The notes below the pieces were generated by a model. The model ran no database searches. It worked only from the letters and a program-made list of their open reading frames with translations, and was not told the DNA's origin. From CAYYJM01 sp964471755 (lineage in GTDB: Bacteria; Planctomycetota; Planctomycetia; Gemmatales; Gemmataceae): a stretch of DNA of 13,620 bases. The position numbers and the translations under genes were made by a program. Positions 5,976 to 13,611 of this stretch are shown here, piece by piece (the first letter of the stretch is position 1; each line of letters opens with the position of its first letter). The stretch lies in assembly GCA_964471755.1 (NCBI GenBank), contig CAYYJM010000174.1, positions 1-13,620 of the forward strand. Reading direction: 5' to 3'.

Positions 5976-6665
5976 ATGCGAAAACGAATCGGGGGGGGCC
6001 TGGCTCTGATCCTGTGCCTGGGCCTGGCCGCGCTGCCGGGCCAGGCGCAGCGGCCGGCCGCCACGGGGGATGATCTGACCACCCAGGGAGCCGTCGATCC
6101 CTACTACCGGGCCTGGGCCGGTCGGTCGGCGGCCTATCGCCTCGCGCAGCAGAAACAGCTCCAGGTCGAACGCGAGGCCCGCGAGAAGGAGGAGAAGGCG
6201 AACGCTTCGGGAGGGGGCGGCACCAAATCGCCACCGACCAAGTCCATCGCCGAGCAGCGGGCCAGGGAGCAGAACGCCCTGTTTCGCCGCATCGAGATCT
6301 GCGACCGTCTGCGTCAGCTTGCCGTGCAGTCCAACGATACCGCCCTGCTCCGCGAGGTCGATCGCCTCGAATCGCAGGCCTTTGAACTCTACCAGAAGCG
6401 AACCGGCCTGGCCGGCACCAAGCTGGTTCTGGAGCCGCTCAAGGCGGACGTGGAGAAACTCGACGCCCAGCTGGGGCCGAAGTCGCCAGCCGTGGACGTG
6501 CAGAAACTCGACGCCCAACTCCGGGCGAAGTCGCCGAGCGTGGACGTGCAGAAACTCAACGCCCAGATCGGGCCGAAGTCGAGCGAGACCGGCATGATCT
6601 TGCCGATGCCACCCGTCATCGAGCGGACGCCGCGCGTGGCCACTCGCAAGGAGAGCAAGCCATGA
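5976..6665 (+). CDS. Secreted coiled-coil protein with 16-residue tandem repeats, unknown function
   Basis: I do not recognise this 229-aa protein. It begins with a clear Sec signal peptide: MRKR, a hydrophobic core at residues 8-20, and a probable signal peptidase I site after Ala24 (PGQA/QR). The mature part contains DPYYRAWAGRSAAYRLAQQ and then a highly charged helix (residues 55-75), a Gly-rich hinge (79-83) and another helical, probably coiled-coil section (90-160). Residues 161-203 are nearly three copies of a 16-residue unit, KLDAQLGPKSPAVDVQ. The C-terminus is short and basic. The start at 5976 follows a purine-rich ribosome site. Its stop overlaps the next start as ATGA, so it is co-translated with a small lipoprotein. 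Both are probably periplasmic and might act together at the cell envelope; that is inference. Confidence 0.75.
   Translation: MRKRIGGGLALILCLGLAALPGQAQRPAATGDDLTTQGAVDPYYRAWAGRSAAYRLAQQKQLQVEREAREKEEKANASGGGGTKSPPTKSIAEQRAREQNALFRRIEICDRLRQLAVQSNDTALLREVDRLESQAFELYQKRTGLAGTKLVLEPLKADVEKLDAQLGPKSPAVDVQKLDAQLRAKSPSVDVQKLNAQIGPKSSETGMILPMPPVIERTPRVATRKESKP
6456..6584 (+). repeat. In-frame 48-bp tandem repeat, about 2.7 copies
   Basis: Units start at 6456, 6504 and 6552, each with AAACTC followed by a GACGCCCA- or AACGCCCA-type run. They encode KLDAQLGPKSPAVDVQ, KLDAQLRAKSPSVDVQ and a shortened KLNAQIGPKS. The copies differ at scattered bases, so the duplication is not very recent, yet the DNA similarity is high enough that the copy number could vary between strains. 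Confidence 0.85.
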
Positions 6666-6904
6666 AGACACTGGCTCGCCTGCTGATGCTCCTGACTCTG
6701 ACGTCGGCCCTGGGCTGCGTGACCTTGCCGGTCTCGCCCTGGCAGTCGTCGGAGCCGGATGCGCCGCCGGCCATCCGGGATCAGACCCCGCCCGCGCCAC
6801 CGCCGGTCGTCCTGCCAGAGCAGGTGACCGCGGCCTCGACGCAGGAAACCCTCAACGCCCTGAAGGCCGAGCTGGATTACGACAGCAAGTACGGCAAGAA
6901 GTAA
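6662..6904 (+). CDS. Small probable lipoprotein, unknown function
   Basis: An 80-aa protein with a hydrophobic N-terminal signal (MKTLARLLMLLTLTSALGC) and a lipobox-like Ala-Leu-Gly-Cys19, so it is probably cleaved before Cys19 and lipid-anchored. The box is slightly off consensus (Ala at -3, Leu at -2). The mature part is Pro-rich (residues 35-50, DAPPAIRDQTPPAPPP) and ends in a short amphipathic helix and a Lys tail. The ATG overlaps the upstream stop as ATGA, which indicates translational coupling with the secreted repeat protein. No family is recognised. Such short lipoproteins are often missed or called hypothetical. Confidence 0.75.
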   Translation: MKTLARLLMLLTLTSALGCVTLPVSPWQSSEPDAPPAIRDQTPPAPPPVVLPEQVTAASTQETLNALKAELDYDSKYGKK

Positions 6905-6911
6905 ACACCCC

Positions 6912-6938
6912 GACCGGCCGCCGGCCTGGCAGCCGGTC
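6912..6938. terminator. GC-rich hairpin between convergent genes, possible bidirectional terminator
   Basis: GACCGGC (6912-6918) pairs perfectly with GCCGGTC (6932-6938) around a 13-nt GC-rich loop. It lies just after the lipoprotein stop and overlaps the stop of the convergent DUF4058 gene. There is no T-run on either side, so it is not a standard intrinsic terminator; it may only stop or protect transcript ends. Confidence 0.35.
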
Positions 6939-7662
6939 AGGTGATCCACAGGTCGTGGCAGGCCTGTTCGTAACTCGGTTCCAGATCGAGCGGTATCACC
7001 AGGTTCTCGCTCAGCCAGAGGGGCAGCGTCGGCAGCGGTTGACCGAGGACCAGGAGGTTCGACCAGGCTTCCAGCAGGGTCCGGTTTTCTTTGCGGACCC
7101 AGCGACACGAGGCGGCGTAGAGGTGCGGCGTCTCGATGCCCAGCGTCGAGTCCTCCTGACCGATGAAGCTCAGCAGCTCAAGGTACAGGTTGAACCGGCG
7201 AACGGTCACCAGATCGACGATGCTCACGGCGACGCCCTTCTGGAGCAGGGCCAGACACTTGGCGACGAACGCATTCCGGTGTTCGGGGCGGTCCTTGTTC
7301 GCCGGGCTGACGATCTCGATGGCGGCGACCAGGTGGCGGCCTCGTTTCGCGTCGTAGATGCGAACGGCGTACTCGTCGAAATCGGGCAGTGTCGTCTCGG
7401 CGGTGACGCTGGGATGAGGCGGAGCCCAGACGGCGGTCGCCACGCTGCCATGCGCCTCGGCGGGTGACGGGGGTTCGTCTTTCTCAAACGCCGCCACGTC
7501 GATTTCCACCTGAGAGCCCGAGTGGACGCGTGGTCCGGCTTCGTAGCCCGGCGGGAGTTTCTTGCGTAAGTGCTGGACAATAACCATCGGCCAGCCGCCG
7601 TGGAGTTCCTCCCACGAATGGGCATTGTCGAGCGGCGGCCGGAAGTGATCGCGTAACGGCAT
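6937..7662 (-). CDS. DUF4058 family protein
   Basis: A 241-aa cytoplasmic protein matching DUF4058, a family common in planctomycetes and cyanobacteria with no established function. Recognisable parts are MPLRDHFRPPL with a following HGGWP (residues 21-25), GSQVEIDVA (49-57), the conserved AAIEIVSPANK (113-123), and VDLVTVRRFNLY (149-160). The pair EID and EIVSPANK loosely recalls motifs of restriction-endonuclease-fold proteins such as Uma2, an inference I cannot test here. The start ATG 7662 has GAGGA (7674-7670) 7 nt upstream. It lies 38 nt downstream of the kinase-DHH gene on the same strand, so it probably ends that operon. Length is near the shorter end of what I expect for the family. 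Confidence 0.85.
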   Translation of the reverse strand: MPLRDHFRPPLDNAHSWEELHGGWPMVIVQHLRKKLPPGYEAGPRVHSGSQVEIDVAAFEKDEPPSPAEAHGSVATAVWAPPHPSVTAETTLPDFDEYAVRIYDAKRGRHLVAAIEIVSPANKDRPEHRNAFVAKCLALLQKGVAVSIVDLVTVRRFNLYLELLSFIGQEDSTLGIETPHLYAASCRWVRKENRTLLEAWSNLLVLGQPLPTLPLWLSENLVIPLDLEPSYEQACHDLWIT

Positions 7663-7700
7663 GGCTGGATCCTCATCGTCACTCAGACAGGACCGGCGGA

Positions 7701-9923
7701 TCAGGTCTGTACCTCGGCTTCACCCGCTTCGTCCGCCGGTGCCACCGCCTCCGCGTCCTCATCTCGACAGCGCCCAAAGCGGAGGAACAGCCGCTCGATC
7801 TCCTCGGCCGTCAGCAGCGTGCCCGAGCGTGGCGAATCGAGAATCGTATAGCGATGGCTCCGACCATCGTACCACGGATCGGCGTTGCGATAACCCGGTC
7901 GTGGCTCCAGTGGTTCGCCGCGAACCGGGTCCTGTACCCGGTTGTCCACGCCATGCACCTCGATGCGCCGTTCCGCCTCGGCGTTGTCGAGCAGTTCGCC
8001 CAGGCCCTCCAGGCTCGCGCCGCTCTCCGGTGTCACCGACAGGATACACCGCCGGATGTGATCGATGCCCTCGCTCTGGAAGATGCACAGAGCGACGAAG
8101 CCGGGCGTTTCGCCTGCCAGGGCGGCGTCACTGCGAGCCCAGTCCTTGAAGTAGACGCAGCGCTCCAGGTCATCGGGGTTCTGCACATCACGGGCCAGCA
8201 GGGCAGGGACGCGCATCAGTCGGCCCTGTTGGTCGTACAGTTCGAGCCAGGCTCGCCGAGCCTGGCTCCTCGGATCACGCAGCTTCGCCTGGTAGCGCTC
8301 CCGGTCGCGCAGCACCGCCTGTCGGTCGTCTTCGGTCAGTACGGGCGACAGGGCGAAGGCATCGATCTGCTCGATCGCGACGGCCTGCTCATGGGCCGCC
8401 TGGGCAACCGCGCTGACCAGGTCCATGCCGTGTCGGACCAGGCTCGTCCACGCCAGTTGACGCGCGTTCCAGCGCTGGTTGAAGACGCGCACCAGGAGTT
8501 GCCGGAAAGCGCACTGTAACGTAAACGGCCGCTCCAGGGTCACGCCGAGGGAGCCGCCATCGACCAGATCGATGTAGTCTGCCAGGAGGCCGCTGCCGGC
8601 CGGAAACTCGCCCGTGGTCAGGTAGGCCCAGGCGAGGGCGGCCGACGCGACACAGTCCAGGTCCGGATTCTCGTGCAGCACCAGCGTGAAGGGCGCGTTC
8701 GGCCGACGACTCGGCAGGACGGCCCGGTCGAGCAGGTGCGTGTGGGCCAGCACCAGGCGGGCCGTCGAGCCGGCCGACTGCACCTGCTGATGGTGATCGA
8801 TCACACCCGTCGCCAGGTCGTTGCCCACATCCAGAAAGACACGATCCTGCGGCCCCTGAAAGACCGGAGCCCGCTCGCCAGGTCGGGCGAAGGCCAGCCG
8901 CAAGGCCGTCGGATCAATCGGCGGTCGCGTCGGGGCGGCCGGCGGATCAAAGGCGGTCGGCCGGCCCTGCGAGTAGGCCTCCAGAGCGCCGGCGAACTCC
9001 TCCATCGAACGGTAGCGGTTCTCCGGCCGTGGAGCCATCGCACGCAGGCAGATCCGTTCCAGGTCGGCGTCGATGTCCGGGCGCAGCACGCTCGGCGGCG
9101 TCGGCGTCTCGCTGGCCGCACGATGCAGGACCCGCAGCGGGTCGAGGTCGTCGAACGGCACCCGCCCCGTGAGCAGTTCGTAGAGCATGACGCCCAGACT
9201 GTAGATGTCGCCGGACGGACTGAGGAGGTCGCCGGCGGCACCACCGAGTTCCGGAGCCATGTACCAGGGAGTGCCGGTGACCGCACCCGGAGATGACAGC
9301 CGGGCGTCACCCGTGTGTAGGCGCACGGCCAGGCCGAAATCGACGATGACCGGCTCGCCCTGCGGCGTGACGATGACGTTGGTCGGCTTCAGATCCCGAT
9401 GGATCACGCCCTGATCGTGGGCGGCCTGCATGGCCAGAGCGAGCTTGCGGACCAGACGAACGACCGCGTCGATGGCCTGGGGCACCGCCGCCGAGAGCGG
9501 CACGCCGGGAACGAAGTTCATGGCCAGGTAGAGCTGATTGCCCCAGGTGCCGGTGTCGAGGACGCCGCACAGGTTCGGATGCCGCAGGTGAGCCGCCGCC
9601 CGGGCTTCACGCAGGAATCGCTCGCGGTGACGCTGATCGATCACCAGATACGGATGTGGCACCTTCAGGGCGACCTCTCGGCCCGGATCTTCCTGCCAGG
9701 CCAGGTAGACGGTGCCCATCGCGCCGTGGCCCAGCTCGCGGACGATGCGGTAGCCCGGAATGCGCGGCAGTGGACGCGGCCCCTCGTGCGGAAGGATCGG
9801 CGGTTCCAGCGAGGGCACCGTCGCGGGAGTGTCGGCGGCCAACTGGGCGTGCCAGGGGACCGGCTCGAGGGCGGCGACGGTGCCATCGATCTTGCCGGCT
9901 TCGGTCGGGTGTTTCGCGGGCAT
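7701..9923 (-). CDS. Ser/Thr protein kinase fused to a DHH-phosphoesterase-like module
   Basis: A 740-aa protein with no membrane segment. Residues 58-317 form a complete Hanks-type kinase: GHGAMGTVY loop (65-73), Lys87, Glu106, HRDLKPTN (175-182), DFG (195-197), APE (223-225). Residues about 355-460 look like a DHH phosphoesterase: FLDVGND, DHH at 376-378, HENPDLDCVASA at 417-428 and ADYIDLVDGG at 448-457. In normal DHH enzymes the DxD motif precedes DHH; here the order is reversed, so the module may be circularly permuted. Residues 555-717 are a further conserved-looking region with NADPWYDGRSH (680-690) and TILDSPRSGT, which I do not recognise. The tail is acidic. The gene starts 22 nt after the stop of the larger kinase gene. 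It may couple phosphorylation to nucleotide or pyrophosphate hydrolysis; this is inference. The kinase call is very sure, the DHH call moderate. Confidence 0.9.
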   Translation of the reverse strand: MPAKHPTEAGKIDGTVAALEPVPWHAQLAADTPATVPSLEPPILPHEGPRPLPRIPGYRIVRELGHGAMGTVYLAWQEDPGREVALKVPHPYLVIDQRHRERFLREARAAAHLRHPNLCGVLDTGTWGNQLYLAMNFVPGVPLSAAVPQAIDAVVRLVRKLALAMQAAHDQGVIHRDLKPTNVIVTPQGEPVIVDFGLAVRLHTGDARLSSPGAVTGTPWYMAPELGGAAGDLLSPSGDIYSLGVMLYELLTGRVPFDDLDPLRVLHRAASETPTPPSVLRPDIDADLERICLRAMAPRPENRYRSMEEFAGALEAYSQGRPTAFDPPAAPTRPPIDPTALRLAFARPGERAPVFQGPQDRVFLDVGNDLATGVIDHHQQVQSAGSTARLVLAHTHLLDRAVLPSRRPNAPFTLVLHENPDLDCVASAALAWAYLTTGEFPAGSGLLADYIDLVDGGSLGVTLERPFTLQCAFRQLLVRVFNQRWNARQLAWTSLVRHGMDLVSAVAQAAHEQAVAIEQIDAFALSPVLTEDDRQAVLRDRERYQAKLRDPRSQARRAWLELYDQQGRLMRVPALLARDVQNPDDLERCVYFKDWARSDAALAGETPGFVALCIFQSEGIDHIRRCILSVTPESGASLEGLGELLDNAEAERRIEVHGVDNRVQDPVRGEPLEPRPGYRNADPWYDGRSHRYTILDSPRSGTLLTAEEIERLFLRFGRCRDEDAEAVAPADEAGEAEVQT
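8553..8861 (-). other. DHH-phosphoesterase-like segment with permuted motifs
   Basis: This segment encodes residues 355-457 of the kinase fusion. The motif order read is Asp365/Asp369, Asp376-His377-His378, then His417-x-x-Pro-Asp421-x-Asp423-x3-Ser427, then Asp449/Asp452. These correspond to family motifs II, III, I and IV. The helix after DHH (GSTARLVLAH) also resembles the one after DHH in known enzymes, which argues against a chance match. Confidence 0.55.
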
Positions 9924-9945
9924 GGTGCTGGCTCGTTTTCCAGGC

Positions 9946-12900
9946 CTACCGATTTTGTGTCGCCTTCTCCCATTCTACCGGACGATTTTGACGGATGCCT
10001 GCCAGGATTGGTTCCGACTCGGCCCAGGCGCGGTTGCGATAGCCAGCCTCGAAGGCTCGGCTCAGGGCCAGCAGCGCCTTCGTCTCGGACTGCTCGGCCT
10101 GCTGCGGCCGACCCTGAGTCCGCTCGATCGTCCCGCGCATCGCTTCGAGCAGGGCCAGGTCGTACAGTTCCGAGTTATCGACCTTGTCGCGTTCGTGCAG
10201 GTAGAACTGCTCGGCCTGGTTGAGCAGAGTCAGGGCCTGGCCGGGGTCGGTCTGATAGAGCGTGTACGCGCGTAGCAGGGCGATCTGGCTCCGGATGCGG
10301 CGGAACGGCCGCAGCGAACCCTCGCCACGATCGTTGCCAAGCATCCGGTCGGCCTCGTCCAGGTGCGTCCGGCTGGCCTTCTGGTCGGCCTCCGCTCCGC
10401 TCGGCTCGAGCAACGCCCGGAAGTTCAGCAGGCGGGCCATGTTCAGATGGTTGTTGATCGCATCGGTGCGGTAATCGACCACGGCCCGATACTTCTCGAC
10501 CAGACGTTGCTGAAGTTCGCCGGCCTTCTCGTAGGAACGCAGGGCGACGGCCAGTCCTTTCAGGCCGCCTTGCTGGAAGTTCTCGCGTTCCAGGTTCGCC
10601 GTGTTGCCGTGGCTCCGGGCCAGCTGGAAGCGGTACTCCGGGTTGGCGGGATTCTCCCGATGCAGCTCCTCACGAAGCGTTTCGGAGATCTGGTACGTCC
10701 GGCGAGCGTCGTCCCAGAGGCCCAGGCGCACCTCGGTGTCACCGAGAAACCCATGCGCGCGAGCCAGGTTGTTCTTCGCCTCGCGGACCTTGTTCGTGCT
10801 GACCTCGCCCCGATCGATCAGCCGAGCGAGCAGCTCGTTGCGGTCCTGGCGAGCCGCCTTGTAGTGGATCAGGGCATCGTCGTACTGCCCCTGGTTGTGG
10901 GCCGCTCGACCGAGTTGGTGGTTCACCTCGCCGCGCAGGTCGAGCAGATCATCCGTCAGGGGAGCCGCCATCGCGCCGAGCAAGTCGGAAGCCTCGGTCA
11001 GATCCCGGGTCGCCTCCGCACCGCGTGACTCGTCGATCCACAGTTCACCGCGTCGGAGCAGGGCCTCGACCAGGCCGGTTTTCGGCCCCGGCAGACGGCG
11101 GTTGAGTTCGACCGACTGGGTAAACGCTTGCAGGGCCTGCTCCCGGCTGTTGGGATGCGACGCGATCGCCTGGCCGTTACTCGTCGCATCGATGACCTGC
11201 GAGAGCGTGCCGATCTTCAGGAACAGATCGGCCAGTTCCCGGGCGGCCTTGGGATCGTTGCGCATCTCGTCGGCCAGCGCGCCCAGCGACACGAGCATCT
11301 GTTCCCGGAAGGGCTGCACGCTCGGGTCACGCATGAAGTTGTCGCTTTCCAGGAGGGCCACGAACTGCTTGAGAGCCTGGAGGGAGACGGCGTTGACGCG
11401 CGAGATGCGAGCGTTGATGGCTGCGTTGATCACCTCGCGACCGACGAGCGTGCCGACGGCCAGCAGGCCGAGCAGGCAGACGCCGACCAGGGCCGCCTCC
11501 AGCGGTCGGCGGCGGAGGTAACGCCACAATCGCCGCACCGCTCCCACCGGACGGACCGAAACCGTCTCCCGGTTCAGGTAGCGTTGCAGGTCGGCCGCCA
11601 GTTCCGCGGCGCTGGGATAGCGTTTGTTCGGGTCCTTCTCCAGGCAGTGCGCGACGATCGCCTCCAGGTCGGGATGGATGCGTTTGTGGATGGTCCGCAG
11701 CAGGGGCGGATCGTCCTGCTGGATCTGTCGCAGCAGCTGCGGATCGTTCCCGCCGGTGACGCCGAAGAGCGGCTTCAGCGTGAGCAGTTCCCAGAGCGTC
11801 GCTCCGAGGCTGTAGACATCGCTGCGCGCATCGACCGGGACGTTCATCTGCGGCAGGGCCTGTTCCGGGCTGGCATAGCGCAGTGTGCCGACGAAGCCGG
11901 CTCCGCGTGACACCGACATCGACAGCGATGCATCGGTGATCTTGGCCAGGCCGAGGTCCATCAGCACGGCCCGTTCGCCGCGCTGATCGACCATGATGTT
12001 CGCCGGCTTGATGTCGCGGTGGATGACGCCGGCCTGATGCAGCGCATGCGCCGCCAGGGCCACCTGACGGATCAGATCGACGATGCGCTCGACGTATCCC
12101 TGCCCGGCCAGCCGATCGCGCACGGCCTCCGGGGCGTCCGGCAGCGAGAAGTCCGGCTGCGATCCCGGGCGCGGCGTCCGCCCTCCGCTGGAGAGCGGCG
12201 TCTCGCCCTCCCGAGCCGCCTCGCAGGCCACCTGGAGCATGTCGTGCCAGTCGGCCAGATTCAGGTCGGTCGTCGTGTTACTGCGGGTCGTCAGCCGGGT
12301 GGAGATCGCGCCGAGATCGGCGCCCTCGATCAGTTCCATGGCGTAGTACCACTGCTCATTGTCCACGCCGGAGGTGTAGATCTTGATCAGGTTGGGATGA
12401 TCGACTCGAGCCAGGGCGCGGATCTCGCGCTGGAAGTGACGCTCCGTGCTGGGGTTGCCGGCGATCAGCAGCCGTTTCAGGGCAACCTCACGCTGGAGCG
12501 ATGGTTGCACCGCCCGGTAGACGATGCTCTGGCCGCCCCGGCCGAGTTCGGTCAGCAGTTCGAACTCGCCGATCCGGCGTTGCTTCTCCTCCGTGGCGAT
12601 CGAGCCGCCCTCGACCGTCTCCGCCTCGGCCAGGCGTTCGGCCCAGCGCTGTACCTGCTCCTCGTCCAGGGCGGGCAGGTTGAGAACCCGGCGCAGCAGG
12701 GCGCGATGTTCGCCGCCCAGGTCGGGCCGTTGCGGATGCTCGCCGGTCTGGTAGCAGAGGTATTCCGTCTTCTTGCTGCCGCGCTGCGCATTGAGGTAGA
12801 GCAGGTGATCCTGATCCTCGTCGTAGACGACCAGCGGATTCATCGAGCAGAGGATGCCCGGTTCCTCGCCGGGACCGCGGGTGTCGAGGTAGACGGCCTG

Positions 12901-13611
12901 CGGCACCGGCGGTGCGCCGCGCTCGGTCGGCCAGGTCAGCGGCAGGACCCGGCGAGGGCTTTCGCCGACCAGCTCCAGGCGATGCGAGATCCACAGACCG
13001 CCGTCCTTGCGCAGATCCTGCAAGTAGTACAGACGACGACCAGCGAGCAGATCGACCCGGCCGAGAAACTCGCCGGCCGCGGCGAGCAGGTGGTGCCCTG
13101 CCTGGACGTAGAACTCCTCGTCGCGTGCCCCGGGCGCACCGTGGCCGATCTCCTGATTGCGAAATGCCGTCAGCCGGGCGAACAGGTCGAGCAGATGGAC
13201 CGTCATGCGCTGGCTGGGCCGACCTTCGAGCGTCTGCCGCAGCCAGGCATCCAGCGAGGCGACGCGCGGCAGATCATCGCGTCGGCGCATGAGGGCGTCC
13301 TGAAGAGTATCGAAGCCGGCCACCTTGTGGTCGCGCAGAACGGGCAGCAGTGTCCGGATGAAGCCGACCCAGTGTCCCAGAGCGGGCCGGGCCAGGTTCT
13401 GCAAGGCAGCATCGATGCGGGGATCGTGGGCGTCGAGCTGGGCGTACTCGCAGACGCAGACGCAGCCGAGCAGCTTGATCGCCGCTTCCCAGAGGCAGTA
13501 GGCCGTCTCCTTGCGATCCTTGGCGCGATGCGCGTTGTGGCCGCGCCGGTAGAGCTGGGCCAGGGGCAAGGGCAGCCGTGGCACCAGGGCCTCATCGCAT
13601 TGCAAACTCAT
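9946..13611 (-). CDS. Transmembrane Ser/Thr protein kinase with HEPN-like N-terminus and TPR-like C-terminus
   Basis: A 1221-aa protein. Residues 1-200 are an all-helical domain with YCLWEAAIKLLG, a CVCVC run (50-54) and FRNQEIGHG, containing R151-x5-H157 as in HEPN domains. Residues 235-290 are strand-rich (NPLVVYDEDQ, LLYLNAQ, EYLCYQTGE). Residues 350-678 are a Hanks-type kinase: LGRGGQSIVY loop, Lys379, Glu396, HRDIKPAN (531-538), DLG (552-554) instead of DFG, and SPE (581-583). A Pro/Gly/Arg-rich insert occupies about 433-505 inside the kinase. One membrane helix lies at 707-723. Residues 740-1220 are helical repeats resembling TPRs, presumably outside the cytoplasm. The architecture suggests a receptor-like kinase sensing through its C-terminal repeats. 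It starts 9 nt from the window edge, and its promoter is not visible. It leads an operon with the kinase-DHH and DUF4058 genes. Confidence 0.92.
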   Translation of the reverse strand: MSLQCDEALVPRLPLPLAQLYRRGHNAHRAKDRKETAYCLWEAAIKLLGCVCVCEYAQLDAHDPRIDAALQNLARPALGHWVGFIRTLLPVLRDHKVAGFDTLQDALMRRRDDLPRVASLDAWLRQTLEGRPSQRMTVHLLDLFARLTAFRNQEIGHGAPGARDEEFYVQAGHHLLAAAGEFLGRVDLLAGRRLYYLQDLRKDGGLWISHRLELVGESPRRVLPLTWPTERGAPPVPQAVYLDTRGPGEEPGILCSMNPLVVYDEDQDHLLYLNAQRGSKKTEYLCYQTGEHPQRPDLGGEHRALLRRVLNLPALDEEQVQRWAERLAEAETVEGGSIATEEKQRRIGEFELLTELGRGGQSIVYRAVQPSLQREVALKRLLIAGNPSTERHFQREIRALARVDHPNLIKIYTSGVDNEQWYYAMELIEGADLGAISTRLTTRSNTTTDLNLADWHDMLQVACEAAREGETPLSSGGRTPRPGSQPDFSLPDAPEAVRDRLAGQGYVERIVDLIRQVALAAHALHQAGVIHRDIKPANIMVDQRGERAVLMDLGLAKITDASLSMSVSRGAGFVGTLRYASPEQALPQMNVPVDARSDVYSLGATLWELLTLKPLFGVTGGNDPQLLRQIQQDDPPLLRTIHKRIHPDLEAIVAHCLEKDPNKRYPSAAELAADLQRYLNRETVSVRPVGAVRRLWRYLRRRPLEAALVGVCLLGLLAVGTLVGREVINAAINARISRVNAVSLQALKQFVALLESDNFMRDPSVQPFREQMLVSLGALADEMRNDPKAARELADLFLKIGTLSQVIDATSNGQAIASHPNSREQALQAFTQSVELNRRLPGPKTGLVEALLRRGELWIDESRGAEATRDLTEASDLLGAMAAPLTDDLLDLRGEVNHQLGRAAHNQGQYDDALIHYKAARQDRNELLARLIDRGEVSTNKVREAKNNLARAHGFLGDTEVRLGLWDDARRTYQISETLREELHRENPANPEYRFQLARSHGNTANLERENFQQGGLKGLAVALRSYEKAGELQQRLVEKYRAVVDYRTDAINNHLNMARLLNFRALLEPSGAEADQKASRTHLDEADRMLGNDRGEGSLRPFRRIRSQIALLRAYTLYQTDPGQALTLLNQAEQFYLHERDKVDNSELYDLALLEAMRGTIERTQGRPQQAEQSETKALLALSRAFEAGYRNRAWAESEPILAGIRQNRPVEWEKATQNR
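13012..13611 (-). other. HEPN-like N-terminal helical domain of the large kinase
   Basis: Residues 1-200 are helical throughout and contain RNQEIGH (151-157, bases 13161-13141), which fits the Rx4-6H pattern with a polar residue after Arg that marks many HEPN ribonucleases. The remaining pattern, a long helix with WEAAIKLL near the start and the R-H motif on a late helix, is also HEPN-like. Whether it is catalytic is unknown. Confidence 0.4.

Noticed and set aside
5799..6800. A 333-aa open frame on the minus strand over the secreted protein and lipoprotein genes
   Set aside because: The plus strand shows a signal peptide, a lipobox and an ATGA overlap, whereas the minus frame is low-complexity. 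The repeated FLHVH units in it are only the complement of the 48-bp repeat.
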